In this document: positions 37,707 to 49,137 of the stretch, in pieces
Numbering within the stretch: the stretch's first letter is position 1
Layout of the letters: each line of letters starts with the position of its first letter
DNA from: Patellaria atrata CBS 101060
Taxonomy: Eukaryota > Ascomycota > Dothideomycetes > Patellariales > Patellariaceae
Assembly (NCBI GenBank): GCA_010093705.1
Contig: MU006091.1
Coordinates: forward strand, 548,702-612,701
Direction of reading: 5' to 3'
DNA: 64,000 bases
Translations under genes and position numbers: made by a program
Notes under the pieces: generated by a model
The model's input: the letters and a program-made list of their open reading frames with translations, nothing else
Databases searched by the model: none
What the model was told of the DNA's origin: nothing

Positions 37707-38485
37707 GGTTGGGTTTGGACTGGGGATGGTGATGGGGATGGGCGTTCGGATAGGGTACGTACTGCGTTTGGCGTATGGGTAAGGGAGGAGCATTCGCGAC
37801 TATTTGGTGGGTCTGGATGTGCACTGGCTGGGTCGGTGTTGATGGTTGAGGGGGTTTATGTATGTACAGTATATCTGCATTTGCGAGCGCGCTTTCATCA
37901 ATGGTATATCCTCTGTCGTGTATCTTCTTTTCACCCTCGTGCTGAGCTTGCCGAACCCTCCTGTACGTCCTCGTTAGTATGAAGCACGCGTGTGAGGTGA
38001 CTGCTGTCGCTAGAGAGTTTGACTGTACGGAACTTTACAGATGTACCGCTGTATTGTACTCCGTACAGCTATTCCTGTAGACCAGTTTATTCGTACTGTC
38101 AGATCGTGTGCGCGGTTGAGCGGCCTGTATGCTTTATCCATTACTCTCGTCACGGACGTGTGGAAGTCTACTTGAGCCTGAGCGCGTGGCATAATGGGTT
38201 CCGGGTGTGCAGTAAGTCAGTAGTTGTACAGTCCACCACATCAACAGCACCACGATAAAGCATCACGACATCTCCACCCCGCCACTGAACTCCAAGTTAG
38301 TATCTTCGCATAAATTTAGTACAAACAACATTTACAGATCCGATCCCAGGTATCGCACAAACGGGACCATCCCTGATCTACTCCCCTCGAACTTGTACCA
38401 GGGATGCAAAGCAAATGGTAATTCCCACGCGTATGATACAACCCCAGCGACACTCAAGCATCCGTGCCGAGCTCCCTCATCCATC
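37707..38485. other. Intergenic between convergent MCM5 and bL19m
   Basis: No gene is supported. It contains the second complete GTACGGAGTAC motif in inverse orientation (38056-38066). Confidence 0.6.
38056..38066 (-). other. GTACGGAGTAC motif, copy 2
   Basis: The plus strand reads GTACTCCGTAC, the exact reverse complement of the copy at 24137-24147. It lies between two gene 3' ends, not in an obvious promoter. Confidence 0.4.
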
Positions 38486-39468
38486 TCATAGCTTTCTATT
38501 TTTCTTGCTCTTCTTCTTGCCTGCGGTGGCAGAGGCCGTCTTCGCATCCGCTGTGCCGAGGATGGCTTTTCGCCTGTTATACTGGCGGACGAGGTTCTCG
38601 ACGGATCCAATGTCGTGTTTAGGTTGTCTACAAAACAGAAAATGTTAAATCGGCCCTAGATCTTGCCCAATATTCCATCCCAGCCCTCTCTATCCCCTCA
38701 AACCCCCAAGCTCACTCCCACGTAAACTAACACCAAAATCCTCCCATATATAAAAGACAATGAATCTCCGCACAAGCCGAAAGTGAAAAGCGCAACGTAC
38801 CTCAAATAATACAATCTCGCCCTCCTCGCCCTCCTCTCCCTCCTCTGCACGACCTCCACGCCCTCCACGTTCGGTGAGTAAACCTTAACCCACATCTCGA
38901 CGCCAACGCGCGTCAAATTTCCCCTTAGCAACACCGCCGTATCGACCCCCCGTCTTCTGATATTCAAACACACGCCCGCGAAGGGATCCCCGGACCGGAA
39001 CCGCACGAGCAGCACGTCGCCGACTTTCGCAGCGTCCGGGTTCGTCTTGGCGAAGAGGCGGGTGCGCGCCCCTGTGGGGTCGAGGACGGAGAGCTGGGAG
39101 GCGGTTATGGTGGCCAGGGGGGTGGGACAGATGTTGTGGGCGGAAGGGGGCGAGGGGATGGCTTTTATGCGCTTGTGGGCTGGGTGATGTCGTTAGTTAG
39201 GTGTTCGATGGGATGGGTTGGGTGAGAAGCGGGGAGGGGAGGATTGAGGGGAAATGCCGATAGAGTATTTGTACGCGGGGACGTACGTACTTTTCTTTCC
39301 GTAGAGAGCTCGCATTGAGAGCGGGATTCCCTCTACGTGTGGTTGGAGCTGTGAGGTTGGAACGGGTGCGGTGCTAAGGGTGCGTATGTGCCGTTTGGCG
39401 GCACGATGACGGCGAATTGATGGTTTTAGATGGCCCAAAGCCCGTGTCGGTGGTCTTAGGAGCGGCAT
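38486..39468 (-). CDS. IMG1: Mitochondrial ribosomal protein bL19m
   Basis: Three exons (39468-39291, 39179-38801, 38627-38486) give 232 residues. The N-terminus is rich in Arg/His/Ser/Thr (SIRRHRAAKRHIRTLS), a typical matrix-targeting presequence. The core carries the L19 fold signature: KVGDVLLVRFRSGDPFAGVCL, then GVDTAVLLRGNLTRVGVEM and KVYSPNVEGVEVVQRRERR. The C-terminus, joined over the last intron, has KHDIGSVENLVRQY and a Lys-rich tail (GKKKSKKNRKL). bL19 sits at the subunit interface of the large mitoribosomal subunit; yeast Img1 is the homologue and is required for mtDNA maintenance. Confidence 0.9.
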
Positions 39469-40102
39469 TGTGAATGTTGATGTGAATTGGAGCTCCAGTG
39501 TCGCCGAAGAAGAATTGGTGATGAGATGGGGATCAAGGATGTCGGGACGGAAGTGCCAAGATGTGTGTTACTAAGCGGACATTTTCTTCTGAATCTTATC
39601 AATCTGCACATGATTGATACCTTGGTGGTCAAGATCAAGTAACCTCCCATTGGATGTTAGGGTTTGGTATTTTTTGTCATGTGAAATTTTAGAGATACCA
39701 CATTTGAGAAAGTGGATTAGAAGTTCCGTGAGACACGTTACACAATCTTAACAGCCGGTAGAGTTGGGTTTGTAGAGTGTTGCTGTTATATTATACAAAG
39801 TACGCGGGCATCAGCATCAGTGCAATTCGTCTGCTCAACATGATGGCTACGGTAGCTACAGCTACTCATTGCTCATAACTTTTGAATATCAAGCCCTTCT
39901 TAGACTCTTCAAAATGTCATCCCCGATATCCATGCTATATTCCGCACTTAAATGATGTTCACCCAGTGTGGTATACCCCCTTGAAGAATTAAAAAACCAT
40001 ACGCCCAGATAATGCGCCTTATCGAATGGCCAAAGAGACTTTTCCCGCTGAAAGGTAATGTCAAAACCGAAAATTGATCAGATGAATCTCGAGAACGGTG
40101 AT
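39469..40102. other. Intergenic: bL19m promoter and NmrA 3' flank
   Basis: No gene is supported. The sequence is moderately AT-rich. Confidence 0.6.
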
Positions 40103-41229
40103 TCAACAGCTCCCACCAAATGAGAAGTTCTCTAGTGCCGTGATAGGAGTATCCACGTCATCACCCTTCTTCTGCATCCACTTTTGCCCATTCGCAAACT
40201 CTTCGTCGAGGAAAGCTTCTGATGCATATTCTTGTATGCTTCGCGGTGCTTCCCACAGCTCCCAGGCAATCCTAGTGCAATCTGGTTCAAGTTCAGGACC
40301 AAAATAGGGGGCGCGTTTCTTGCCCAGGGTTTCTTCTAGTACCTCTAGATGCTCTCTGTATCCCGACGGGACAGGTACTTCGTACTTTATAGGTCCCCTA
40401 ATATAGCGGAAGGGTCTTCCTAGCGCCCTGGTAAATTCCTGACACACTTCGACTGGTGTCTGGTGTGAGAAGGCGAGCGGTATTCTATTGTAGGGATCAG
40501 TCAGTATTGAAATGTAGAATACATGGTGTTATGTATGCTGTATCCTGCATTAACTTGATGAATTAAGGAGGTTTCGTCTACTCACCTATGACCACCCCAT
40601 TTCTTAGGTCCGTCCTTGATGATCTGCACAAGAGGTGGACCTACGTCATTCTCTGCGTTCAACCAGGGTAGCGGGTCGTCAGGGTGGAAGGGTGCCTGCC
40701 AGAGGAAGCTATCGTCCGCCTGTCTCTCGAATCTGAAAAGGGGTAACGGTATCGAGGTGAAGTTGTTGTGGTAGATTCCACAGTATATGAAAGTTGCAGG
40801 GAGTCCAATTTGTCGGATGTAATTCTCGATGGTGAACTTTTGTGCCCACAAAGGTAGACCCTTCCAGTCCCGACCGAAAGCTGAGTGATCGGGCATGCTG
40901 CTATAGATGTAATGTTGTACCCCGGCTTTCCTTGCGGCGTCTGCGAGAGAGCGACCAACAGCTACCTCATCTCCCCAATGTGTGGTGTTGATAAAGGCCA
41001 CTCGTACGTTATCGAAAAGGTGTTTCACCAACTCTTTGTCTTCCAGGGATCCCACCACCACTTCCACGTTGCTCATACTTTGGAACTCCTCGTACACCAC
41101 ACCCTCGGTTTCTCTCATCTGAGCCCGAACCCGCCATCCCAACGCGGCAGCGCACCGGACAAGGCTTGCCGCCTGTCGACCGCAACTGTTAATGGTAACG
41201 ATACTCTTAGAGGTAGTCATCCCAGGCAT
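40103..41229 (-). CDS. nmrA: NmrA, nitrogen metabolite repression regulator
   Basis: Two exons (41229-40586 and 40484-40103) give 341 residues; a second Met three codons in is an equally good start. NmrA is an NAD(P)-binding, non-enzymatic relative of short-chain dehydrogenases. It binds the GATA activator AreA/NIT2 and blocks it when preferred nitrogen is plentiful. The dinucleotide-binding turn reads NSCGRQAASLVR. The family blocks VAFINTTHWGDEVAVG, HYIYSSMPDHSAFG and FTIENYIRQIGLPATFIYCG match Aspergillus NmrA closely, as does the NDVGPPLVQIIKDGPKKWGG block. The splice site falls in HRIPLAFS. The long similarity argues for the true NmrA orthologue rather than the many NmrA-like reductases. 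Confidence 0.93.
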
Positions 41230-43293
41230 CCAGAAGAAGTAGTCGATCCCGTAGGGAGGGATATCCGAATTCGGCAGAAACGATGTTCCAGGAAAGAAGA
41301 AAGACGGAAATGACAGGACTCAAGTGCTTTCAATAACTTGACAGACAGGCTCAATGACGGACTTAGTGTGACGTTGAGGAAATGGAGGTGAAAGACGTGT
41401 CAGTGGAGCGTAGGTGGATAGCAAGCCAGATACAGAACACGTGCGATTGGAGTAGGAGAGAACCAATAGAGAGTAGAGTCAAAGTGTGTGTGTGTGTGTG
41501 TGTGCGTGTGTGTGTGTAGAGCTGCCCTGGACTTTTAAGGTACCTGAAATGGAAAGCAGCTCAGAGACAACACAGAACTTAAGAGCTAACAACTAACGAG
41601 GGAAGGAAATGCGGTGACGCTTATGCAGGGTAAGGATCAGTGGGAATTAACTGGAAGGTAAGGAATTTTAAGGCAAGCTTGCACCCTCTTCACACGTTCG
41701 CTCCTCCTCAAAATTACCTCGACGCTTGATGAGAGTGTCGCAGTTGCCTTTTACGAGACATGATGAGATGGGAAAGTCCCCAAAGTATACCAGAAATATG
41801 TAACTTTCCAGTACCTTAGTGAGCGGAAGTATGACCGGCGGAGATATCTGGAGAAACAGAATCTTACAACGTCTCGTGAAGCTTCTTCGGTGCTTTTGAT
41901 GGTTTTGATCCTCTAATAATTACCTAATAGTACGGTTAGGGAACATGCCATCCTGGGAGCTTCTTCCATCATAGGCCGTGTAGTGAGAGAAGCTTTTGTT
42001 AATCTGTTAATGTTTTTTCTCAGAGAATGAGCAGAATGAGGAGCTCCACCTTCATAGGCGTGCATGTTGTCATAGGGTGCCAGATGCTAGCCAAGGCTCA
42101 TGTAATGGCACTGGTGGGACATCACGATCAATGACGAAAGGTTCCCGTAATTTGATCAAACATTCAAGTTTTCAATCCTTCTCAGCGCCTTTCTGTACCT
42201 CTAACCCTAGCTAGCCACAGCACCGGGTGCGGACAAGGAAATAAGCTCAATCGTATCATCTTGTAATCAACAGAACGGTGCTCCACCAGCTCTGTCGCAT
42301 TTTTATGACGGGAACAAGACAGGCCTGTACCTTTGCACTAGAACACGATAATGCGGGGAAGGACAGGTCAGGGACCCGACAAGAACTTCCCTTGACATGA
42401 TGCGGGACCCTGATGGTTAAGATAGAGCATATTGTCCCGACTGTCATTTCCATTTATCGATAGGACTCGCTGCTAACTATTGATCAATGGCCTGCGGAGT
42501 TGGCACCGTTACCGTCTCAAACGGCCTTTGGATGTTGTATGGGTGTTGTATGGATGTTTGGATGGTCGTCGATAAGGACGGGAAAATCTGATGTTCGAAG
42601 GAACCGAAGCCGGACAACCTGGAAGGGGAAAGAAAGCGGTCAGATCACGTGTCGGCCAAACTTTCATAGATTTCCCCCTAGCTTCATGACTGCAATCTCG
42701 TAAGAGTTGTAAAAAAGCTCCTATCAAACGCATGCCGACAACAAAGATACATGGCTTGATTCGCGCCAACTCCTCAAAATGCAACTCCTCGTTTTCGGCT
42801 TCCACTGCGTGATTTCATGCTTCTAAAACAGAATATACTACCTCTGTACCTTACTGTATCACTCCATAAAAGGACCATAAAGATACCACTGATGTCCGCC
42901 GTTCCGTTATACAGCGTCACAACCTAACCTGTACGCTGGCACATGGTGAGACGGGAAATCATGCTCCTTATTCCCCATTTCCCAAACTCAATAATGTCCG
43001 CCCGCTTGTTGACTGAATGTGCCGAGAGTACCGGGCTCCAAATGTCACGTCACCGCATGGACGTACTGCAGTAAATGTGTCTTCGGGTATATCTACTGAT
43101 TCAACGCACATCATCTTGACGCCTCCAATGCAGCCGTACTTTTGTACCCTGACTCTCCAAACTACCTTACTATACGCTTGATCAACCGAGTCAGGTCAAA
43201 GGCTGCAAAGCACCTCAAGCGCTATCTGGGTATGGCATCATTCACTCTCTATCCCATCACTAGTCGAAATTAAACTGCCGAACTATCTTTTCA
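41230..43293. other. Intergenic: NmrA promoter and asparaginase 3' flank
   Basis: About 2 kb without a supported gene. It includes a (GT)n microsatellite close to the NmrA start. The frames at 42256-42805 on both strands overlap each other and show no motif. Confidence 0.55.
41484..41517. repeat. (GT)n microsatellite
   Basis: Seventeen GT-type dinucleotides, interrupted once by a C at 41505. It lies about 250 bp upstream of the NmrA start codon. Confidence 0.95.
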
Positions 43294-45334
43294 TCATTCT
43301 ATATCTGCACCAGCCAAGCCCCATATTCCGGCACCGTCCGAGCTACGCCTCAGCCTTGCGGAATTCATCTCGTCTAGATGAAAGTGAGCGCCTGCTTCTC
43401 GAAGCAATCGCACATGATCCTTCAACCCCGCATCCGCCGCCAGGAATAATGGCGTCCGACCTTCGCGGTTGCGCATGTGGACTGAGGCGCCTTGGGAAAG
43501 GAACTCCCTCAAGATCTCGACATTAGGTGACGTAGCCGCGATGTGCTTTTGATTTCATAGTCAGCTTATCTATCCTAACCTAAGGCTCTTTATGTGAATT
43601 ATCATGCCGTGTAAGGAAATGAGGTGCTATCTCAGTTGTAGCACATTTATCCGTACAATTCGTAGGATGAATATGGAATTACCGTAGGTAACTTGTCCTG
43701 ATGGTGTATTCCGCGGCCTTGGCGTATCTATTGTATCACAGAGCTGCTGTCGTGAAACTGAAAGATATCGTTGCCATGGAAAAATCCGCCTATCGATAAC
43801 GGCCAAGATGAAAATCAACAGTCGGGTATGTTAAGGCGAGGCAGATAAGATTCAAGGGACATGGGAAAGCGTCCTAGGATTTGAGGCCAACCAAGTATCG
43901 TTCCGGTCCGGACCAGTATAGAATTGAGAGGAAATTGATAAGTCTGAGATACTCACCAAGGGTGTGTTCTTCGAATAGTCTCCATCGTTCAGTAACCATC
44001 TTGCCTCTCCGCGCATCACATCGCGAACGCCTTGCAGATCTCCTTCTCGAATTGCATACGCTAAAGCAATCAAGCTCGACTTTTCTGGGGTAAGGGTGCC
44101 GTTTTGTGGATGGTGGAATTGAGTTTTGGAGGATTCTGTAAGCTCACCCCGCAAAGATATCGACATGCGCTTCGCGATCTCTGCAGGGGTCAGGTCAGGG
44201 AAGGAAAGTAGATAAGAGAGCTTCGTTAGCGCGGCTTCTGTAGTCATGTCTTGTCCAAAAACAATCCCAGCTCTTCCGAGAGCTGTGGCAGGAGCGTACA
44301 GCGGGCTAACGCTGCCACTCAAGCATTGTGTGACGTTGACGATGACTATCCCTCTTTGAACAGCATCAGATAAGACCTTCGTGAAGGCGGAATCAGGGCC
44401 TCCGGGCGTATTACCGGCCCCAAACGTCTCTAGAACAAGCCCCTTCAAACCTTCGACCCTGAGCACTGCATCTACCATTTCAGGCTTTATTCCTGGAAAG
44501 ACTCTTAGGCATGCCACGTGAGCGGTATCTAAGTGCGTTTGAATGCTGAACGGCTCTACTTGGGCTGGGCGATACACCAAGTTCCATTGAACGTTCGTCC
44601 TTAGCGATGTGATCGTGGCGAGTGGAGGTAGATTCGGACTTGAAAATGCTGCATAGTCATCTGCGGAAACCTTTGTGCTTCGATTGCCTCTCCACAATCG
44701 GAAATTGAAGAACAAGCAAACCTCGGGTATCATGAAGTGACCTGCAATGACAAGAGCGCTGAGAAGATTGTCCGTAGCATCGTTCTGCAATTCAAGCATG
44801 GGAGCTTGAGATCCAGTCAATATCACAGGCTTTCCGAGATTCTGCAACATGAAGCTGAGCGCCGAGCACGTATATGCTAGAGAATCCGTTCCATGGAGGA
44901 CAACGAAAGCATCGAACAGTTGGTAGTTTCGATATATTGTTTTGGCGATTAGATCCCACCCGACAGCGTCAATAGAGCTACTATCCAGTAGCTTCTCAAA
45001 TTCATAAACGGAATACCGAATACGCCTGTCATATGCACTGACAGGTGTTCTCAAGCTTTGAACAGCCTTCCTTGTACCTTTATCGTCGGTAACAATCTCC
45101 AAGGGCTCCGGGTATGATCCGTCATTGAACGAAGGCCTTGGAGCCAAACCTGTCTTAAGGAAACCCGTAGCCTAACCCCGAGATTAGCTGGTGCCATTAT
45201 TCTTTAGATCCTAGTGCGATGCCCACAGGTACTAGTCCGTCCTCTGATCGCTTCATGCATATCGTGCCGCCAGTGATGATGATAAGAACCCGTGACTCAG
45301 GGAGCTGGACTTCCGAGAATAGTTCCGACACCAT
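43294..45334 (-). CDS. Type I (cytosolic) L-asparaginase with C-terminal ankyrin repeats
   Basis: Three exons (45334-45227, 45171-43957, 43545-43294) give 524 residues. The enzyme hydrolyses asparagine to aspartate and ammonium. Both active-site threonine motifs are present: IITGGTIC at about 19-26 (first Thr) and VVLHGTDSLAYT (second Thr and Asp). ILTGSQAPM and LETFGAGNTPGG are further family blocks. From about residue 375 the protein becomes ankyrin-like: SLIALAYAIREGDLQGVRDV, then TPLHIAATSPNVEILREFLS and GRTPLFLAADAGLKDHVRLL. This layout matches the animal/fungal 60-kDa asparaginase group. No signal peptide is present, so it is not the secreted periplasmic type. The last intron, 411 nt, is unusually long for this locus. 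Confidence 0.92.
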
Positions 45335-45416
45335 TTTGGAGTGGAATCTGAGCAATGTATGCTCGTAGAAGGATTGAAAGAAAATTTATGAAAGACAAAG
45401 GGAGAAAGTGGGAAGA

Positions 45417-45422
45417 GATAAG
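45417..45422 (+). promoter_or_regulatory. GATAAG site upstream of asparaginase
   Basis: GATAAG lies 83 bp upstream of the asparaginase ATG, within a purine-rich run. It matches the HGATAR consensus of fungal nitrogen GATA factors. Activity is inferred only. Confidence 0.4.
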
Positions 45423-46011
45423 GGGATAGCCCAGAGATTGACCGCTCGTACACTTGGCTGGAGAGACTGATAGTGAAAACCATAAGAGTCCGGATAATCC
45501 GATGTCAGCAGAGTCCTGTGAAATTGATGTGTTTCGTGTGCGAAATATTTAAGAAAATGAGGAAAGGTCCCCACTGTGGGGACAAAGAATTTTCCCGCCT
45601 ACCTCTGAGGTATCCGGTGGTTCACATAAAAGCTTTACTTGTGACAGAGAAGTTTTGATGGAAGGGATTTATGTACTGGTTCCCGATTACCTACGTTACG
45701 AGATAGAATCCTCGCTCCAAACCCCGAAAGGAACAGTAACAGGCCGATATCGTCCTGCCGATAATACCCGGCCTTTACTGCAAATGAACCTTTGGAAAGC
45801 GTCTGTTATTCGGTCATGGTATGTATTAATTTGATCTCCTTCGATGTTACGAGTAAAGTCACGATGTATAACAGTAATGACATGAGAAGATGAAGCTGGA
45901 ATCGCAAACGGAGCGAAAATATAGACGCGGGAAGACAAACCACGTGCACAACCTCCACACCTCAAACCGGCAAAGGGATCCCAAAACGCATTGAAAAATT
46001 AAGCCTCTATA

Positions 46012-46017
46012 GATAAG
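46012..46017 (+). promoter_or_regulatory. GATAAG site, distal
   Basis: A second GATAAG about 680 bp upstream of the asparaginase start. It is equally close to the VPS1 3' end. Such 6-mers occur by chance, so this is weak on its own. Confidence 0.25.
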
Positions 46018-46215
46018 GCATTTTAATCTCATGGTAGCGAATTTATCTGTATCCTGTATTAGATATAGTCTCCACCCACTCATAACAATCGCTGGTCATC
46101 AAACTTAGGCACAGAAATCTCTATGGAACCATGGCAAGACTTTACACCTATTGGATCAATACGGAAACATTGCCTCCTAAAACTCGCAAAGGACGCCAAT
46201 ATTACATGCCATCAT

Positions 46216-48669
46216 CTACTGGACTTGGTTAACGATTTCGCTTGCCCTCGATAAAGACTCCACCATTTGCTGGCACTCTTTCCGCCTCCTGACAGTGTAT
46301 TCGCTCTCTTTGAGCAGGTCATCGAGCTCCTGTTGTCTGTACATCTCCTGAAGAAGTTCACGTTGCATTTCTTCCTTTGTAAATCTAACCTCTTATTAGT
46401 ACAACTCGATATGTTTAGTCAGTGCATAAGTCCAGAACTTACGAAACGAGAGCAAGCATAATCGCTTTTGGTACCATGTCGATCATCGTTCTCTTCACGA
46501 TGCCATAATAAGAGGTGATGAGCAATTCTAAGACGACTAGTTAGTGAAGCCACACACTAAAAAAATTCGATCCAAACTTACTAATGACTTCCACTTCCTG
46601 TGATTCCTTCTCGGACAGGGTACCGGATGCTTTCAAAGTGGGCGGTGGAGGTTCCATAGCCGCCATTTTCTTCTTATTCTTTGATGCAAAGAAGCTACCG
46701 AAGAAGCCGGAATTACCTTGGTCGGCTTCAAGAGACGGGCTTGCAGAACGTGGAGGTACTTGTGGCGGAAGCGGTTTCCCAGTTTTAGGATCCACTTGTA
46801 CAGGTTTAGCAGCATTATGGCGCTCATGCACTATGGCCATGGCCCTTGAACCGTTAATAAAATCAGGATGGCCAGTGTTGATATAACAAGATTCCATTGC
46901 CACAAGATCTTTGACTAGCTTGTTGGTTGGATCCATGACCTTCTTGAAAAATGCAACGACAACTGCGTGCATCTTCTCTTTCAATGCGGGATACCGTCTG
47001 AACATCGGCTTTGCTAGCAATTGTCCAAGAATGCGAACCAACTCATCGTATACCAACGATACACACTTTAAGCTGGGTTCTTCTAGACGCTTGATTTGTT
47101 GTTTGACGATCAACTCAAATGCTGTTGTACCGACAAAAAGCGCAGGAGAGGAACCGGAGGAGTTGTACATGATAGTACGGATATCGAGGTCCTTGATCTG
47201 GTCGAATGGGTCTACGGCTTTGACGCCGTTAGAGTAAAGCTCGTGGAAAACGAAGCTGATACGTGCACCACCAGAGAGTTCAGTGCTGGATAATTCTTGA
47301 TTGTTACCCTCCAAAACTGTCCTATATTCATTTGAAAATTCGGTTATTGTATTCAACACAATATTGGCGCTGTTACCAAGAAGGGAATCGCCAAGTGTCC
47401 CGAGCTCTGCGCTATACTTTTGTAGTGAGGAAGCAATGCGGGCTTTAATATCGGGCAGCGTCTGCTTGATGTGCATCATCAATATCTAGTTTCGCAGTCA
47501 GTAGGAGCCCTTTTTCAATGTCGATGGACTCGAGCATACCAAATTCAACTTTCGGGCTAGATAGGGTGTCCCACAGTACGAGCTCTTGTTTCTGTACGCT
47601 TTATGATTCTCAAAGAAATTCTTCTCTGCTTCCAGTGCGTATGAAATCGCCTTCTTGTTTTCTATATCCCTCTGTCCTCGATTTACGACCGGTACATACC
47701 CGAGTCGGAGAGGGATAATACGACCCGCGAGGATATCCACGACATCGGTTCCCTCGTCCATCAAATCAACTTTTGTCAAAACTCCAATTGTCCGCTGTCC
47801 CTCAGGGTCCACCTCACGAGCTAGCTTTAGACCATCGGAGTTTGCTAAATCGGTGTTCGCCGCCGTCACAGCAAGGATGATAGCGTTAGATTTACTGATC
47901 TGTTTCAGGACCATTTCCCTGATCTGTCGTTCGATATCTCTCGGCTGGTCACCAACGGGGACTTTTGTTAAACCAGGAAGATCCACTAGCGTGAGTGTAA
48001 GGACATTAGGAGAGTAAATTCGTAGGTTTATCGGAGCTGGGGAAATGCCAGCATTCCGTCCAGTTTTAGACTCGGTTTCCCGTACGATCTCATCTCTGAT
48101 TTTATTGAAGTCGTAGAACTTCTGTCCGGGAATGTGCAAAAACTCGCCCCACTCATCAAGATTCGACTCCTTATCGCTTGTTTTGATCTCTTCACTAACT
48201 CCATTCGCTTGAGCTTTCGGTGATGCAGGTCGGTTTATGAGCTGAAGAATGAGGGGCCGTCGTGTGACGATACCGGTGCCTCGAGGTAGGCTTTTCAACC
48301 ATTAGTTCTAGGGATCGGGATAAGGGATATTGTAGAGGTTCGTAGAGTAAAGTAATGCACTCACAAATCTCTCCCCACGATATTCTCCAGCACTGAACTC
48401 TTTCCACTTGACTGCGATCCAACAACGGCGATTTGTGGCAAGTCTATGGGATTTTGAACCTATAAGTTCATGTGAGCCCCCCTGCCACGATCTTGCTCTA
48501 CGGACTGTGCGTATTCTCGTTACGTACCCCTACTGTTGTGAAAACATCTTGTAGCTTGTTGACGAGTGTAATGAGTCCTGGGTCGTTAACGTTTATCCTA
48601 TGCATGTTAACAGCGTGAAACCCGGAGACACGAGCATCTCACATACGCAGTTGGGTTGGTTCCCGCCAT
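46216..48669 (-). CDS. VPS1: Vps1, dynamin-like GTPase
   Basis: Seven exons (48669-48647, 48597-48528, 48459-48365, 48290-47540, 47485-46582, 46527-46443, 46384-46216) give 698 residues. Vps1 drives membrane fission in vacuolar protein sorting, endosome recycling and peroxisome division. The GTPase domain shows G1 [10 protein letters not shown]2 [12 protein letters not shown]3 DLPG and G4 TKVD. The middle/stalk region follows ([20 protein letters not shown]). A Pro/Ser-rich insert ([14 protein letters not shown]) replaces a PH domain, as is usual for Vps1, and the C-terminal GED reads [20 protein letters not shown] through [13 protein letters not shown]. The first coding exon is only 23 nt. 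All junction phases agree. Confidence 0.95.
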
Positions 48670-49137
48670 CACAGGCGAGGTCTAAGGAGTAGATTTAGGG
48701 AACAAGGTGATATGAATGTTTATAAATCTGGGAATATTTGTCTCCGCAAGACGAAGATTGGTATCTTTGAAAAAAAGGAAGAATTGCGAAAGCTGATGAG
48801 GTGTTGCATGAGCAGGTGGACCTCATCAAAATGGATCGAAGCGTAGGTTAGCTGTGGCTATCACATGTGTGGCTGAGACACTGCCAAGCATGACATGCCG
48901 CGTGGACAACAGACGAAAGCGGTGCTTTCTTTGCTTGAAGTTTAGGCAATGATTTTTGGAGAGAGTATCAGCATTCTAGTATTGTATTTACATATACAGC
49001 AGCCAACACAAGGTAGGCCGCGTCGCAGTGCATCCACTAAAGTAAAGGCTTCATCATCACATAGATCATTAGTCTAAGAAGTCCGCTCGACAAGATAAGG
49101 ACAGCAGAAGAGCCTCACGAAGCCTAGTGAAAGATAT
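48670..49137. other. Intergenic: VPS1 promoter and VMA1 3' flank
   Basis: A short spacer between two genes in the same orientation. No gene or RNA is seen. Confidence 0.65.

Larger units (their letters stand above)
45335..46215. other. Intergenic: asparaginase promoter and VPS1 3' flank
   Basis: No gene is supported. Two GATAAG sites occur (45417-45422 and 46012-46017), the core bound by AreA/NIT2-type GATA factors. Confidence 0.6.

Noticed and set aside
38332-38610. 92-codon minus-strand frame overlapping the bL19m 3' end
   Set aside because: It overlaps the last exon of bL19m in another frame and shows no similarity to anything recognised.
46012-46017. GATAAG as a confident AreA site
   Set aside because: A single 6-mer far from the start codon is expected by chance; kept only as a low-confidence site.
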